A stretch of DNA of 64,000 bases from a virus (IMGVR_UViG_3300039210_000318:1-64000); one strand, 5' to 3'. Shown: positions 48,715 to 56,360, numbered from the stretch's first letter. Notes: generated from the letters alone by a model not told the origin. Translations and numbers: made by a program.

Positions 48715-49422
48715 GTGGAACTGGTCTATTGCGCCGCGGGCAACCGGGCCCTGGCCCAGGCCGCCATCAGCGCCGGCTTCCGCTACGGCGCCTGTCTGCC
48801 GGCGACGTTCTATCCGGACGTGGCGCCGCTCTGGTTTGCCGACCAGCGCTATAAGAAGCCGGACCGCCCCGCCTACATGGCCGGCCTGGAGCGCCACCGG
48901 CCGGCCATGGCGACGGTGCTCGACCTGGAGCGCGTCGACCAGCGCGCCGAGGTCATATCCTGGGCTGAGGAAGCGGCACAGTATGTCCAGTATGTGGTGC
49001 TCATCCCAAAGCTTGATGGGCTGATAGCCGACCTACCGCGCTGCATCGGAGGAAAGCCGGTGGTGCTCGGGTATAGCGTGCCGACCTCCTATGGTGGTAC
49101 GGCGGTGCCGCTCTGGGAGTTCGCCGGTTGGCCGGTGCATCTCCTCGGCGGCTCGCCCCGGGCCCAGCAACGACTCTGGCACCACATGAGCGCGATAGCC
49201 GATGTCGTGTCGGCAGACAGCAACTATAGCCAGAAGTTGGCGATACGCCATTGCCAGACGTGGGTGCCAGGCACCGCCCACGGTGCGCGCAACCGTTGGT
49301 GGCCGACGTTGACCGAATTGGACGGAGAGCGCTGGCCAGCAGAGAACGCGCACGTCGAAGCATTCCGGCGTTCCTGCGCCACGATCATGGCGTCGTGGCG
49401 GTCGCTGGGCGCCCTTGCCTGA
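48715..49422 (+). CDS. DUF6610-like protein near the modification genes
   Basis: 235 residues from a GTG right after the GNAT stop. LVYCAAGNRALAQAAISAGFRYGACLPATFYPDVAPLWFADQRYKKPDRPAYMAGLERHRPAMATVLDLE, then IPKLDGLIADLPRCIGGKPVVLGYSVPTSYGGTAVPLWEFAGWPVHLLGGSP. The order of an early G-x-R-Y-G, M-A-T-V-L-D, G-Y-S-V-P and H-L-L-G-G-S-P suggests a TIM-barrel enzyme distantly like the transglycosylase fold. The DUF name is from memory. Confidence 0.6.
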   Translation: MELVYCAAGNRALAQAAISAGFRYGACLPATFYPDVAPLWFADQRYKKPDRPAYMAGLERHRPAMATVLDLERVDQRAEVISWAEEAAQYVQYVVLIPKLDGLIADLPRCIGGKPVVLGYSVPTSYGGTAVPLWEFAGWPVHLLGGSPRAQQRLWHHMSAIADVVSADSNYSQKLAIRHCQTWVPGTAHGARNRWWPTLTELDGERWPAENAHVEAFRRSCATIMASWRSLGALA

Positions 49423-49453
49423 CAGCCGTAGCAGCGCCGACCGGCTGCGGCTG
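49423..49453 (+). terminator. hairpin after the modification operon
   Basis: CAGCC/GGCTG and inner GCAG/CTGC stems with a 3-nt bulge and 10-nt loop, 1 nt after the stop. 49454-49578 also holds a 10-bp inverted repeat (GCAGGAGCGC at 49468 and GCGCTCCTGC at 49542) and no gene. Confidence 0.45.
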
Positions 49454-49578
49454 TAGTCTCTCCGGGAGCAGGAGCGCACCCGCCACCCCCCCCTCGCTGG
49501 CGTCCCGGTCCTCCTACGGCGCGCGCAGCCTTTGTGCGGCGGCGCTCCTGCCCCCCCCCAACCGAGAGAGGACACCAG

Positions 49579-49707
49579 GTGCTACTCGCCGTTTTCCTCT
49601 GCTTGCTCCTGTTCCTGGGCATCTATCTGCTTATCGGCAGCATCGCTTTACTGGCCATGCTGTTCACGTCCTGGGCCTGGGGTCTACCAGAAGCGAGAGT
49701 GGCATAA
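49579..49707 (+). CDS. 42-residue membrane protein
   Basis: GTG start with GAGAGAGGAC upstream. VLLAVFLCLLLFLGIYLL then IGSIALLAMLFTSWAWG forms one or two membrane-spanning helices. It ends exactly where the integrase gene begins (TAAGTG). Function unknown; could be a small lysogeny-associated membrane peptide. Confidence 0.55.
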   Translation: MLLAVFLCLLLFLGIYLLIGSIALLAMLFTSWAWGLPEARVA

Positions 49708-49744
49708 GTGACGTTATCCCACACTCCCCCAGCATGGCATAAGT
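49700..49744 (+). repeat. direct repeat TGGCATAAGT at the integrase start
   Basis: Two exact 10-bp copies at 49700-49709 and 49735-49744, spaced 35 nt, across the integrase start codon. They could be integrase arm sites or a chance repeat. Confidence 0.4.
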
Positions 49745-50706
49745 CGGCCGGCGACACCATGCTCACCCCCGCCGCCGACCCCCCCACGACGCCCCAGGCT
49801 GCCCCCCAGGGCAGCGCAACCCTCGCCATTTATCACCCAGGAGAGGACGGCGCGCTGGCGCGCTCTGACGCCAACCTGGGGGTGGGCGCCCCGGACGCCG
49901 CCCTGCTGAGGCTCTGGCTACACGGCCGGCCGGCGACCACGGTAGACGCCTACCGGCGCGACGTGGCCCGCTGCCTCGGATATACCGGCAAACCGCTGGG
50001 CCTGCTCACCCTGGCCGACCTCCAAGACTTTGCCGATAGCCTGGCGGGCATGGCGCCGTCCAGCCAGAGCCGTACCCTCTCCTCGGTCAAGAGCCTGCTG
50101 TCCTTCGGGCACCGGCTCGGTTTGCTGCCGGTCAACGCCGGCGCGGCGTTATTGTTACCGGCACAGAAAGACGCGCTGGCCGAACGCATTTTGGAGGAGC
50201 CGGACGTCCAGCGCATGCTGGCCCTCGAGCGGCAGCCGCGCAACCGCGCGTTGCTCGCCGTCCTCTACGCCGGTGGTCTCCGCGTGTCTGAAGCGTGCTC
50301 GCTGTGCTGGCGAGATGTCAAGAGCCGTGGTAAGGAATGCCAAATTACAGTTTTCGGAAAAGGCGGTAAAACTCGCGCGGTGCTGCTCTCGGCGGGAGTG
50401 TGGAAGCTGCTGCGCCCGCTGAAGGGCAAGGACGAGGAGCCGGTCTTCCGCAGCCGCCAGCAGGACGGACGGGCCATCGACACCGAGACAGCGCGCCGCA
50501 TCGTGCGCCTGGCAGCGCGCCGCGCCAGTATCACCCTCGACGTGTCGCCGCACTGGCTACGCCATGCCCACGCCAGCCACGCACTTGATCGAGGAGCGCC
50601 GATCCACCTGGTACAACAGACCCTTGGGCATGCGAGCCTCGGCACGACCAGCCGCTATACCCACGCGCGACCGAACGAGAGTAGCGGTAAGTACCTTGCG
50701 GTATGA
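49708..50706 (+). CDS. int: tyrosine recombinase (integrase)
   Basis: 332 residues from a GTG. A core-binding SAM-like domain (LLRLWLHGRPATTVDAYRRDVARCLGYTG ... SQSRTLSSVKSLLSFGHRLGLLPVNAG) and a catalytic domain with all residues: Arg in YAGGLRVSE, Lys in FGKGGKTR, His-x-x-Arg in HWLRHAHASH, His in LGHASLGTTSRYTH and the nucleophile Tyr there. The 60-residue N-terminal leader is unusual and could be arm-binding. Indicates a temperate lifestyle. Confidence 0.92.
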   Translation: MTLSHTPPAWHKSAGDTMLTPAADPPTTPQAAPQGSATLAIYHPGEDGALARSDANLGVGAPDAALLRLWLHGRPATTVDAYRRDVARCLGYTGKPLGLLTLADLQDFADSLAGMAPSSQSRTLSSVKSLLSFGHRLGLLPVNAGAALLLPAQKDALAERILEEPDVQRMLALERQPRNRALLAVLYAGGLRVSEACSLCWRDVKSRGKECQITVFGKGGKTRAVLLSAGVWKLLRPLKGKDEEPVFRSRQQDGRAIDTETARRIVRLAARRASITLDVSPHWLRHAHASHALDRGAPIHLVQQTLGHASLGTTSRYTHARPNESSGKYLAV

Positions 50707-50710
50707 GGAC

Positions 50711-50920
50711 ATGCACCTGGTCGGATGGCAGTACCGGCTGCTCTCCGAAACCGTCGCCTGCGCCGACGACGGCCAGTCCTATATCCGGACGCGCACCTAC
50801 CCCTCGGTGGTCCTCGGTGGCCGCTACGACCGTCCCGACGTCCAGACCGCTCGCGTGCTCCATACCACGCTCGTAGCCGAGGACGTTGCAGTCCGCACCC
50901 AAAGGCCCCCCTGGCGCTGA
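50711..50920 (+). CDS. small beta protein after the integrase (69 aa)
   Basis: MHLVGWQYRLLSETVACADDGQSYIRTRTYPSVVLGGRYDRPDVQTARVLHTTLVAEDVAV. GAGGAC upstream of the ATG. Strand-rich; no family recognised. Confidence 0.55.
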   Translation: MHLVGWQYRLLSETVACADDGQSYIRTRTYPSVVLGGRYDRPDVQTARVLHTTLVAEDVAVRTQRPPWR

Positions 50921-50936
50921 GCCTCGCTCGCGCGGG

Positions 50937-50973
50937 AGCCCCCCTTCAGGTTTTGGAGAAAACGGGGGCTTTT
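50937..50973 (+). terminator. terminator after the integrase region
   Basis: AGCCCCC/GGGGGCT stem, 19-nt loop, then TTTT. Between here and 51443 no gene is seen: 50974-51103 is plain sequence, 51104-51330 is low-complexity. Confidence 0.7.
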
Positions 50974-51103
50974 GGCGAGGCCGGCTTTTACGGCTGGGAA
51001 ACGAGGCAAAACCTTTTCAGCCGCATGTGGCTCATTTTCACCAGAAAGTTTCACTACAGTTTGGCCTGCCCAAAAAGCCCCCCACAGCAAGCATCGCCGC
51101 GCT

Positions 51104-51330
51104 TGCTCGCTCCTCTCGCCGGACGCTCCCTCGGTCTGGCGCTCGCTCCCTCCCCTCTCGCCGGACGCTCCCTCGCTCCCTCGGCTGGACGCTTGCTCGG
51201 TCGGCGCTCGCTCCCTCGGCTCTCCGCTCGCCGCTCGCTGGCTGCTCTCCGGTAGCTCCCTCGGCTCTCCGCTCGCCGGCTCGGCTCTCGGCTGGCTCGC
51301 TGCTCTCCGCTCGCTGTCTGGCGTCCCTTG
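51104..51330. repeat. CTCGCT/CTCGG-rich low-complexity tract
   Basis: Degenerate repeats of GCTCGCTCCCTCGGCTCTCC-type units. All frames give repetitive Ser/Arg/Leu or Glu/Arg/Gly strings, so it is treated as non-coding. Precedes repeat copy B. Confidence 0.6.
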
Positions 51331-51443
51331 GTCGCTGGCCAGCGCGGCGTAGGGCACGCGCCGGCCATCTCGCTCCGACCGAGGACGGCAGACGCGCCGC
51401 CCCGGCGCGCCGGAAGGAGGAGCACTTTATCGGCTCGTGCTCC

Positions 51444-51675
51444 TGACCGCCGTCCATGGCAACCTCCTCGGAAACCCTCCCAGAATCGCGCCACGTTACC
51501 CGACGCCGCCCGGTCTCCGCCACTCGGAGGCATCGTTGGGGTCAGGCGCATGCCGGAAAACGGCGCAGCCGGCCTTGGGCATCGTGGCGCGGTTGTGGGG
51601 GTTTGATCGGAGGGTGCCAGTTCTACCCGTTCGCATTTCTAACGCGGCGTGTGGGGCAACGTGGCGCGCCGTTTT
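51444..51675 (+). repeat. 230-bp dispersed repeat, copy B
   Basis: TGACCGCCGTCCATGGCAAC at the start, GGCATCGTTGGGGTCAGGC, GGGCATCGTGGCGCG, CTAACGCGGCGTGTGGGGCA near the end. Same orientation as copies C and D; lies about 100 bp upstream of the first cassette promoter. Confidence 0.75.
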
Positions 51676-51777
51676 CGCGCTCGCTCGCTCGCCTGGCCGG
51701 CGTACCGCGCGCCGGGGGAGCGAGCCGGCCAGATGGGCTACCGGCGCTGGTACTAACGGCGGCGGGCGCAAAAGGAC

Positions 51778-51829
51778 TGGCGCATACCGCTACGCGCCGG
51801 TATCCTGCTGGTACGGGGATTTACCCGTA
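51778..51829 (+). promoter_or_regulatory. cassette 1 operator-promoter and leader hairpin
   Basis: -35 TGGCGC, ATACCG-CTACGCGC-CGGTAT (51784-51803), -10 TATCCT, leader TACGGG/CCCGTA (51812-51829). Confidence 0.88.
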
Positions 51830-51852
51830 GCCCGCGAAGGAGACGAACCGCC

Positions 51853-52236
51853 ATGGATACTACCGGTACGACAATGTTCCTGCCCGCCGAAGACAACGAA
51901 TGCTTGCTGGCCCTTATCAACGACCGCCGCGGCCGCATCTTGGGCATGGCGTCGGACGCCACGGCGCGCCAGCGCGCCGTGGCCTTCCAGGCTACCGCCA
52001 TCGCCCAAGCGTTGCTCGCCTACGCCGCGGAATTGCGCGACCTGCCGCTCATCGGCAACGTCGCGCCGGTAAGCCCCCTTGCCGACCCCCGCGTCGGGCA
52101 AGACCTAGTGGACGCCGACGAGGACGCGCGCGCCAGCCGCCGCGCCTACAATTGGGAAACGGCCGAACTCAACAGCCTCATCGGTAGCTTGCGGTACGAT
52201 GCCGACCGGCGCGCCGAGCGAGCCGCGAGCCGGTAG
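51853..52236 (+). CDS. cassette 1 protein (127 aa, unknown)
   Basis: Helical protein (NECLLALINDRRGRILGMASDATARQRAVAFQATAIAQALLAYAAELRD) with an acidic-basic C-terminus (DLVDADEDARASRRAYNWETAELNSLIGSL). GAAGGAG site before the ATG. Single gene between its own promoter and a terminator. No family recognised. Confidence 0.7.
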   Translation: MDTTGTTMFLPAEDNECLLALINDRRGRILGMASDATARQRAVAFQATAIAQALLAYAAELRDLPLIGNVAPVSPLADPRVGQDLVDADEDARASRRAYNWETAELNSLIGSLRYDADRRAERAASR

Positions 52237-52248
52237 ACGCGCCGCCCC

Positions 52249-52282
52249 CATGCCCCCGGTACCGCGCGGTACCGGGGGCATG
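52249..52282 (+). terminator. cassette 1 terminator (GGTACC type)
   Basis: Perfect 17-bp inverted repeat without spacer, core CCCCCGGTACC / GGTACCGGGGG, followed by CTCGTTTT. Confidence 0.75.
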
Positions 52283-52372
52283 CTCGTTTTGGGCGATGCT
52301 GCCGCCTGGCCGGCGCGCCGGCCAGATGGGCTACCGCTCCCCCTTACCTTCGGCCACCGGGCGCAAAAGGGC

Positions 52373-52424
52373 TGGCGCATACTGGTACGTAGCGGTATCC
52401 TGCTGGTACGGCGTTTTGGCCGTA
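52373..52424 (+). promoter_or_regulatory. cassette 2 operator-promoter and leader hairpin
   Basis: -35 TGGCGC, ATACTG-GTACGTAG-CGGTAT (52379-52398), -10 TATCCT, leader TACGGC/GCCGTA (52407-52424). Confidence 0.85.
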
Positions 52425-52444
52425 GCACGAGAAGGAGCCGAACC

Positions 52445-52732
52445 ATGTTTGACCAGGAATTCCTCAACGACGCGGGTACCCCGGCGCAATGCGCCACCGA
52501 CCTTGAATTCTTCCAGAACGCCAAGGCCGGCGGCTTGCTCAACAAGGGCTGGGTGCGCATCAACCGCTTCGCTTTCCGGCGCGATGCCATTCTGGTAGCT
52601 TGCATCGGCAACACCTGGTACCTCATCGCCGGTACCGCGCAGGTGCGCCTTGAGTACCGGGTGCAAATCTGGCTCTACTGCGCGCAAGCGGACCGCCTAG
52701 CAATCGAGCTTACGCCGTTCATTGGCCGGTAG
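52445..52732 (+). CDS. cassette 2 protein (95 aa, unknown)
   Basis: MFDQEFLNDAGTPAQCATDLEFFQNAKAGGLLNKGWVRINRFAFRRDAILVACIGNTWYLIAGTAQVRLEYRVQIWLYC: helical start, then strands. GAAGGAG site. No family recognised. Confidence 0.7.
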   Translation: MFDQEFLNDAGTPAQCATDLEFFQNAKAGGLLNKGWVRINRFAFRRDAILVACIGNTWYLIAGTAQVRLEYRVQIWLYCAQADRLAIELTPFIGR

Positions 52733-52745
52733 CTTCATTCCCCCT

Positions 52746-52773
52746 TGCCCCCGGTACGCGCGTACCGGGGGCA
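52746..52773 (+). terminator. cassette 2 terminator
   Basis: TGCCCCCGGTACG and its complement, core GGTAC-GCGC-GTACC. Confidence 0.7.
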
Positions 52774-52872
52774 TCGCCGTTTCCGGCGCTCGCCTGGCCG
52801 GCGCGCGCGTTGGGGGAGCCGGCCAGATGGGCTACCGAGGGTGGTACCTTCGGCGGCCGGGCGCAAAAGGGC

Positions 52873-52924
52873 TTGCGTATGCCGGTACGTACCGGTATCT
52901 TGCCAGTACGGGGATTTACCCGTA
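52873..52924 (+). promoter_or_regulatory. cassette 3 operator-promoter and leader hairpin
   Basis: -35 TTGCGT, ATGCCG-GTACGTAC-CGGTAT (52879-52898), -10 TATCTT, leader TACGGG/CCCGTA (52907-52924). Confidence 0.88.
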
Positions 52925-52943
52925 GGAGCCGAAAGGGACACCA

Positions 52944-53372
52944 ATGAGCACAAGGCAAGAGCGCGTACTAGCATCCTACGAGAAGGCCAACAAGGCAGCG
53001 GTGCTGCGCGCCGAGGTCGAAGCCGACGCCGCGCGCCAGCGCGCCGCCAAGGAAGCCGCCAAAACCCCCGCCGAGCGTTTGGCCGACCTGCAGCAGCAGC
53101 GCAGCTACATGCTCGACTTCAACACGCAGCGCGCGGACGGCAACCGGGCAGACCTTGCCACCCAGGCCCGCCGGATGGCCGAACGCCTCACCTACTATGC
53201 CGAGCACCTGGACGTCCTCAGCGCGGCGGCCGACGAAGGCTACATGCCGGAATGCCCCGTGCTCAGCAGCGCCGTAACGAGCATGCTGCAGGACCACACC
53301 CGGCTGGCGGTAGCCCTGGAAAACGTGCGCTCGGAGCGCCACCTCCTCCGAGACCTGCAAGCGATCCTTTAG
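52944..53372 (+). CDS. cassette 3 protein (142 aa, coiled coil)
   Basis: Long helices (VLASYEKANKAAVLRAEVEADAARQRAAKEAAKTPAERLADLQQQRSYML ... TRLAVALENVRSERHLLRDLQAIL). Probably an oligomeric helical protein. GAAAGGGA site. No family recognised. Confidence 0.7.
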   Translation: MSTRQERVLASYEKANKAAVLRAEVEADAARQRAAKEAAKTPAERLADLQQQRSYMLDFNTQRADGNRADLATQARRMAERLTYYAEHLDVLSAAADEGYMPECPVLSSAVTSMLQDHTRLAVALENVRSERHLLRDLQAIL

Positions 53373-53384
53373 GACGCCTACGGC

Positions 53385-53417
53385 GCGCCGCCCCCGGTAG
53401 GGTACCGGGGGCGGCGC
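53385..53417 (+). terminator. cassette 3 terminator
   Basis: 15-bp stem (GCGCCGCCCCCGGTA and complement) with a GGG loop. Confidence 0.7.
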
Positions 53418-53521
53418 GTACCGGTTTCTGGGCCTGCCTGGCCGTCGCGCGCGGTAGCCGGCGCTCCGGCCATCTGGGCTACGGGGGGGGTGGTACCAAT
53501 GGCCGGCGCGCGCAAAAGGGC

Positions 53522-53573
53522 TTGCGTATACCGCTACGTAGCGGTATCTTGCAGGTACGGGGATTTACCCGTA
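53522..53573 (+). promoter_or_regulatory. cassette 4 operator-promoter and leader hairpin
   Basis: -35 TTGCGT, perfect palindrome ATACCGCTACGTAGCGGTAT (53528-53547), -10 TATCTT, leader TACGGG/CCCGTA (53556-53573). Confidence 0.9.
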
Positions 53574-53592
53574 GCCCGCGAAAGGAACCGCA

Positions 53593-53985
53593 ATGTTCAG
53601 CCAGCCGACCGCCGCCGAGTACGAAGCCGCCATCGCCACGTACGAGACCCTGGGCACGGACGCCCGGAAGGCCATCCACGCCAACCTGACGAGCATCGCC
53701 AACGGCATGGTCGGTAGCCCCAAGGTCGGCGCGGCGGTAGCCCGCGCCTACGTGGACATGGTTGCCAAGCTCGCCCCGGCCGCCGCCATGGAAAACGCGC
53801 GCCGCGACGTTTGGTACTACACCTACGCGACCTGGATGTGGGTCAAGGACAGCACCCACCCCGACGAGCACAGCGCAGCGCGGCGCGCCAGCGCCATCTC
53901 CTTCATGTACCCCGGCGGCACCAAGGTAACGGCCGCGACCCCCTACGATCGGGGGACCCAAAGCACGGTAGCGGGCGAGCGGTAG
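53593..53985 (+). CDS. cassette 4 protein (130 aa, unknown)
   Basis: Helical with an aromatic C-terminal half (DVWYYTYATWMWVKDSTHPDEHSAARRASAISFMYPGGTKVTAATPYDRGTQ). GAAAGGAA site. No family recognised. Confidence 0.7.
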   Translation: MFSQPTAAEYEAAIATYETLGTDARKAIHANLTSIANGMVGSPKVGAAVARAYVDMVAKLAPAAAMENARRDVWYYTYATWMWVKDSTHPDEHSAARRASAISFMYPGGTKVTAATPYDRGTQSTVAGER

Positions 53986-53996
53986 CCGCGCCACCC

Positions 53997-54027
53997 ACGC
54001 CCCCCGGTACCGGGTACCGGGGGGCGT
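53997..54027 (+). terminator. cassette 4 terminator
   Basis: Stem ACGCCCCCCGGTACC and complement with a short G loop, followed by TTCCGTTT. The following 54028-54300 is gene-free and carries fragments resembling the 230-bp repeat (GCGACGTTGG, GCTGCCAGTATCTAC). Confidence 0.7.
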
Positions 54028-54301
54028 TTCCGTTTCCGGCGCGCCGACGGCCTGGCCTTTCCGGCGCGCCGTAGGCGCAAAGTAGCCACAACCGCGCGAC
54101 GTTGGGCCACGTCGGCGCGCCGTAGGCGAGGCTGCCAGTATCTACCGGCTGCCGTCCCCTACGGCGCGCGTCGGCAAACGTGGCGCGCCGGAACGGCCGG
54201 AAACGGCCAGCGCGCGCGGCCGCGCCGGTAGACGCCGAACGGCGCGCCGGCCATCCTGGCTACCGCAGGCTAGTACCTTCGGCACGGCGCGCGCATGGCG
54301 C

Positions 54302-54354
54302 TTGCAGGATACCGCTACGTACCGGTATCTTTCAGGTACGGCGCTTTGGCCGTA
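54302..54354 (+). promoter_or_regulatory. cassette 5 operator-promoter and leader hairpin
   Basis: TTGCAG, ATACCG-CTACGTAC-CGGTAT (54309-54328), -10 TATCTT, leader TACGGC/GCCGTA (54337-54354). Confidence 0.85.
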
Positions 54355-54376
54355 GGACGCGAAGGAGACGAACCGC

Positions 54377-54580
54377 ATGCAACCCGTGATCAAGTACCCC
54401 AAGGACATCAACCCCCTTGACGCCAAGGCTGGCCGGACCCGTCGCTGCGTCTGGCGCGCGTACCGCAACGACGCCGACCGCAAGCGCGCCATCGCCCAAC
54501 TCCGCAAGCGAGGGTTTAGCTACTTCGCTTGCTACACCGACGTAAAGGGCTTGGCCGTACACGCCTACCAGGAGCGGTAG
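54377..54580 (+). CDS. cassette 5 protein (67 aa, basic)
   Basis: MQPVIKYPKDINPLDAKAGRTRRCVWRAYRNDADRKRAIAQLRKRGFSYFACYTDVKGLAVHAYQER: an alpha/beta miniature with a strongly basic centre, possibly nucleic-acid binding. GAAGGAG site. Confidence 0.65.
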   Translation: MQPVIKYPKDINPLDAKAGRTRRCVWRAYRNDADRKRAIAQLRKRGFSYFACYTDVKGLAVHAYQER

Positions 54581-54593
54581 CCCGAGCGATCCT

Positions 54594-54622
54594 AGCCCCC
54601 CGGTACCGGGTACCGGGGGGCT
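54594..54622 (+). terminator. cassette 5 terminator
   Basis: Stem AGCCCCCCGGTACC and complement, then CTTT. Confidence 0.75.
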
Positions 54623-54750
54623 TTGCTGTTTCCGGCGCGGCGCCGGGGTGGCCTGGCCGGCGCGCCGGGGGCGGCGCGTGCCCTACGGCGCAGCGCCGGC
54701 CAGATGGGCTACTCCCCCCCCTTACCTTCGGCCAGCGCGCCGGAAAGGGC

Positions 54751-54802
54751 TTGCGTATGCCGGTACGTACCGGTATCTTGCAGGTACGGGGCTTTACCCG
54801 TA
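54751..54802 (+). promoter_or_regulatory. cassette 6 operator-promoter and leader hairpin
   Basis: -35 TTGCGT, ATGCCG-GTACGTAC-CGGTAT (54757-54776), -10 TATCTT, leader TACGGG/CCCGTA (54785-54802). Confidence 0.88.
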
Positions 54803-54821
54803 GGACGCGAAAGGAACACCA

Positions 54822-55148
54822 ATGACCGAGACCACAACCCGCGAAGCCCTACAGGACGGTACGGACCTGCTGACCGTTGACCGCGGCTTCATCGTTGACC
54901 TATTCATCGTCACCGCTGGCTCGCTGGACCGCGAGGACGTCAAGGCGACGGTACAGATCCTGGACGACATGCTCGGCGGCGAGCGCGAGATCAGAATTTC
55001 GCATTACTCCTCCTCCTCCTCGACGCACACCCCCGCGGAAGAAAGCGTCAGCAACGCCTTCTACATGGGTACCTTGCTGGTACGCGCCGTCGCCATCGCC
55101 AACGCGCGGTACGCGCAGCCCTACAACGACGGGTATGGCAACCTCTAG
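54822..55148 (+). CDS. cassette 6 protein (108 aa, unknown)
   Basis: Acidic start, hydrophobic strand/helix (VDRGFIVDLFIVTAGSLDREDVKATVQILDDMLGGEREIRISHYSSSSSTHTPAEE) and helical end. A run of five Ser is encoded by TCC repeats. GAAAGGAA site. No family recognised. Confidence 0.65.
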   Translation: MTETTTREALQDGTDLLTVDRGFIVDLFIVTAGSLDREDVKATVQILDDMLGGEREIRISHYSSSSSTHTPAEESVSNAFYMGTLLVRAVAIANARYAQPYNDGYGNL

Positions 55149-55164
55149 ACCGCTCGCCCCCTTC

Positions 55165-55196
55165 CTCCCCCCGGTACCGCGCGGTACCGGGGGGAG
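55165..55196 (+). terminator. cassette 6 terminator
   Basis: 16-bp inverted repeat CTCCCCCCGGTACCGC and complement, followed by CCTCGTTTC. Confidence 0.7.
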
Positions 55197-55229
55197 CCTC
55201 GTTTCAGCCCCATGCGCGCCGGCCGCGGC

Positions 55230-55450
55230 CGGCGCGCAGCCGAGCGACCTACCGGTGCGACCGGACCAGCGAGCCAGCGCCGGCCAGGCGAGCGTCCGGC
55301 GAGAGCGACCTACCGGAGAGCCAGGGAGCGACCAGCGCCAGCGACCTACCGGCGCGACCGTCCGGCCCAGCGAGCTACCAGCGGGAGCGACCGTGCATCG
55401 AGAGCGAGCTACCGGCATGCCAGGGAGCTACCGGCGCGGCCGGCGCCGGA
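55230..55450. repeat. GCGACCTACCGG-rich low-complexity tract
   Basis: Many degenerate GAGCGACCTACCGG / GCGAGCTACC units of irregular length. Frames give Arg/Ala/Pro/Ser strings only. Lies just before repeat copy C, as the tract at 51104 lies before copy B. Confidence 0.6.
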
Positions 55451-55514
55451 AAACGCGCCGCCCCCCGGCGCGCCGTACCCGGCCGTCCTCCCTCGGAAAA
55501 GGGCGTTTCGGAAA

Positions 55515-55745
55515 TGACCGTGGTCGGTTACAACCCCCGGAAAACTACCCGGTCTTTGCGGTCACGTTGCCCCACACGCCGCCGACGGCCCTTTCGGGAG
55601 GCATCGTTGGGGTCAGGCGCAAGGGGGAATTGGGATGAGCCGGCCTTGGGCATCGTGGCGCGTTTCTGGGGGGGTTTCAGAAGGCTGCCAGTTCTACCCG
55701 TTCGCAAATCTAACGCGGCGTGTGGGGCATCGTCGGGGTGCGTTT
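55515..55745 (+). repeat. 230-bp dispersed repeat, copy C
   Basis: Contains GTCACGTTGCCCCACACGCC, GGCATCGTTGGGGTCAGGC, TTGGGCATCGTGGCGCG, CTGCCAGTTCTACCCGTTCG and CTAACGCGGCGTGTGGGGCA. About 70 bp upstream of the cassette 7 promoter. Confidence 0.78.
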
Positions 55746-55813
55746 TTCGCCCCCACGGCGCGCCAGATGGGGGATGCCAGGCTAGTACCAATGGCCGGCG
55801 CGCCGGAAAGGGC

Positions 55814-55865
55814 TGGCGCATACCGCTACGTAGCGGTATCCTGCTGGTACGGGGATTTACCCGTA
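55814..55865 (+). promoter_or_regulatory. cassette 7 operator-promoter and leader hairpin
   Basis: -35 TGGCGC, perfect palindrome ATACCGCTACGTAGCGGTAT (55820-55839), -10 TATCCT, leader TACGGG/CCCGTA (55848-55865). Confidence 0.9.
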
Positions 55866-55886
55866 GCGACCGAAGGGATACGAACG

Positions 55887-56249
55887 ATGCGCTACTTCAC
55901 CTACCTGCGCGAGACCTTGAGCGACGAAGGATATGACCTGGTGATTACCGAGCAAGGGACGTCCGAGCTTGGGGGCAAGAGCACGGCGACGACATTTGAG
56001 GTCGTACCGAGCGACCGCTTGACGCCGACCGGCCCGCACGACGACGTGCTCCGCTTCTGGCTCTACTCCTACCCCGCGCCGGGGGCTTGCGACGACCTGA
56101 CCTTCTCCGGCTCGGTATCCATGCCGGTAGCCAAGGCTGCCTTGCTGGCCGCGGCCATCACCCGAGCGAGCGAGTACGCCGCGGCGATGCGGTCGCTACC
56201 GCTCGGTAGCCGCATGGGCGCCAAGGGCTACCCGGAAAGCGCGTCCTAG
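55887..56249 (+). CDS. cassette 7 protein (120 aa, unknown)
   Basis: MRYFTYLRETLSDEGYDLVITEQGTSELGGKSTATTFEVVPSDRLTPTGPHDDVLRFWLYSYPAPGACDDLTFSG: alpha/beta followed by an Ala-rich helix. GAAGGGA site. No family recognised. Confidence 0.7.
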   Translation: MRYFTYLRETLSDEGYDLVITEQGTSELGGKSTATTFEVVPSDRLTPTGPHDDVLRFWLYSYPAPGACDDLTFSGSVSMPVAKAALLAAAITRASEYAAAMRSLPLGSRMGAKGYPESAS

Positions 56250-56255
56250 CCGAGC

Positions 56256-56292
56256 CGCCGAAGGTACCACCGACCGGGTAGTACCTTCGGCG
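56256..56292 (+). terminator. cassette 7 terminator (GCCGAAGGTAC type)
   Basis: GCCGAAGGTAC / GTACCTTCGGC stem with a 13-nt loop, then GCTTTG. The right arm is the same sequence as the upstream promoter block GTACCTTCGGC of other cassettes. Confidence 0.65.
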
Positions 56293-56309
56293 CTTTGCGT
56301 CCCAGGCAC

Positions 56310-56360
56310 TTGCGTATACCGTAGCGTACCGGTATCATCCTTGTACCGGGAGCGCCGGTA
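56310..56360 (+). promoter_or_regulatory. cassette 8 operator-promoter and covariant leader hairpin
   Basis: -35 TTGCGT, ATACCG-TAGCGTAC-CGGTAT (56316-56335), -10 TATCAT, leader TACCGG/CCGGTA (56344-56360): both arms changed, pairing kept. Confidence 0.88.

Noticed and set aside
50824-51551. Minus-strand frames rich in Ser-Gly-Glu-Arg repeats
   Set aside because: Products of the CTCGCT low-complexity tract; repeats occur in several frames and no ribosome site is seen.
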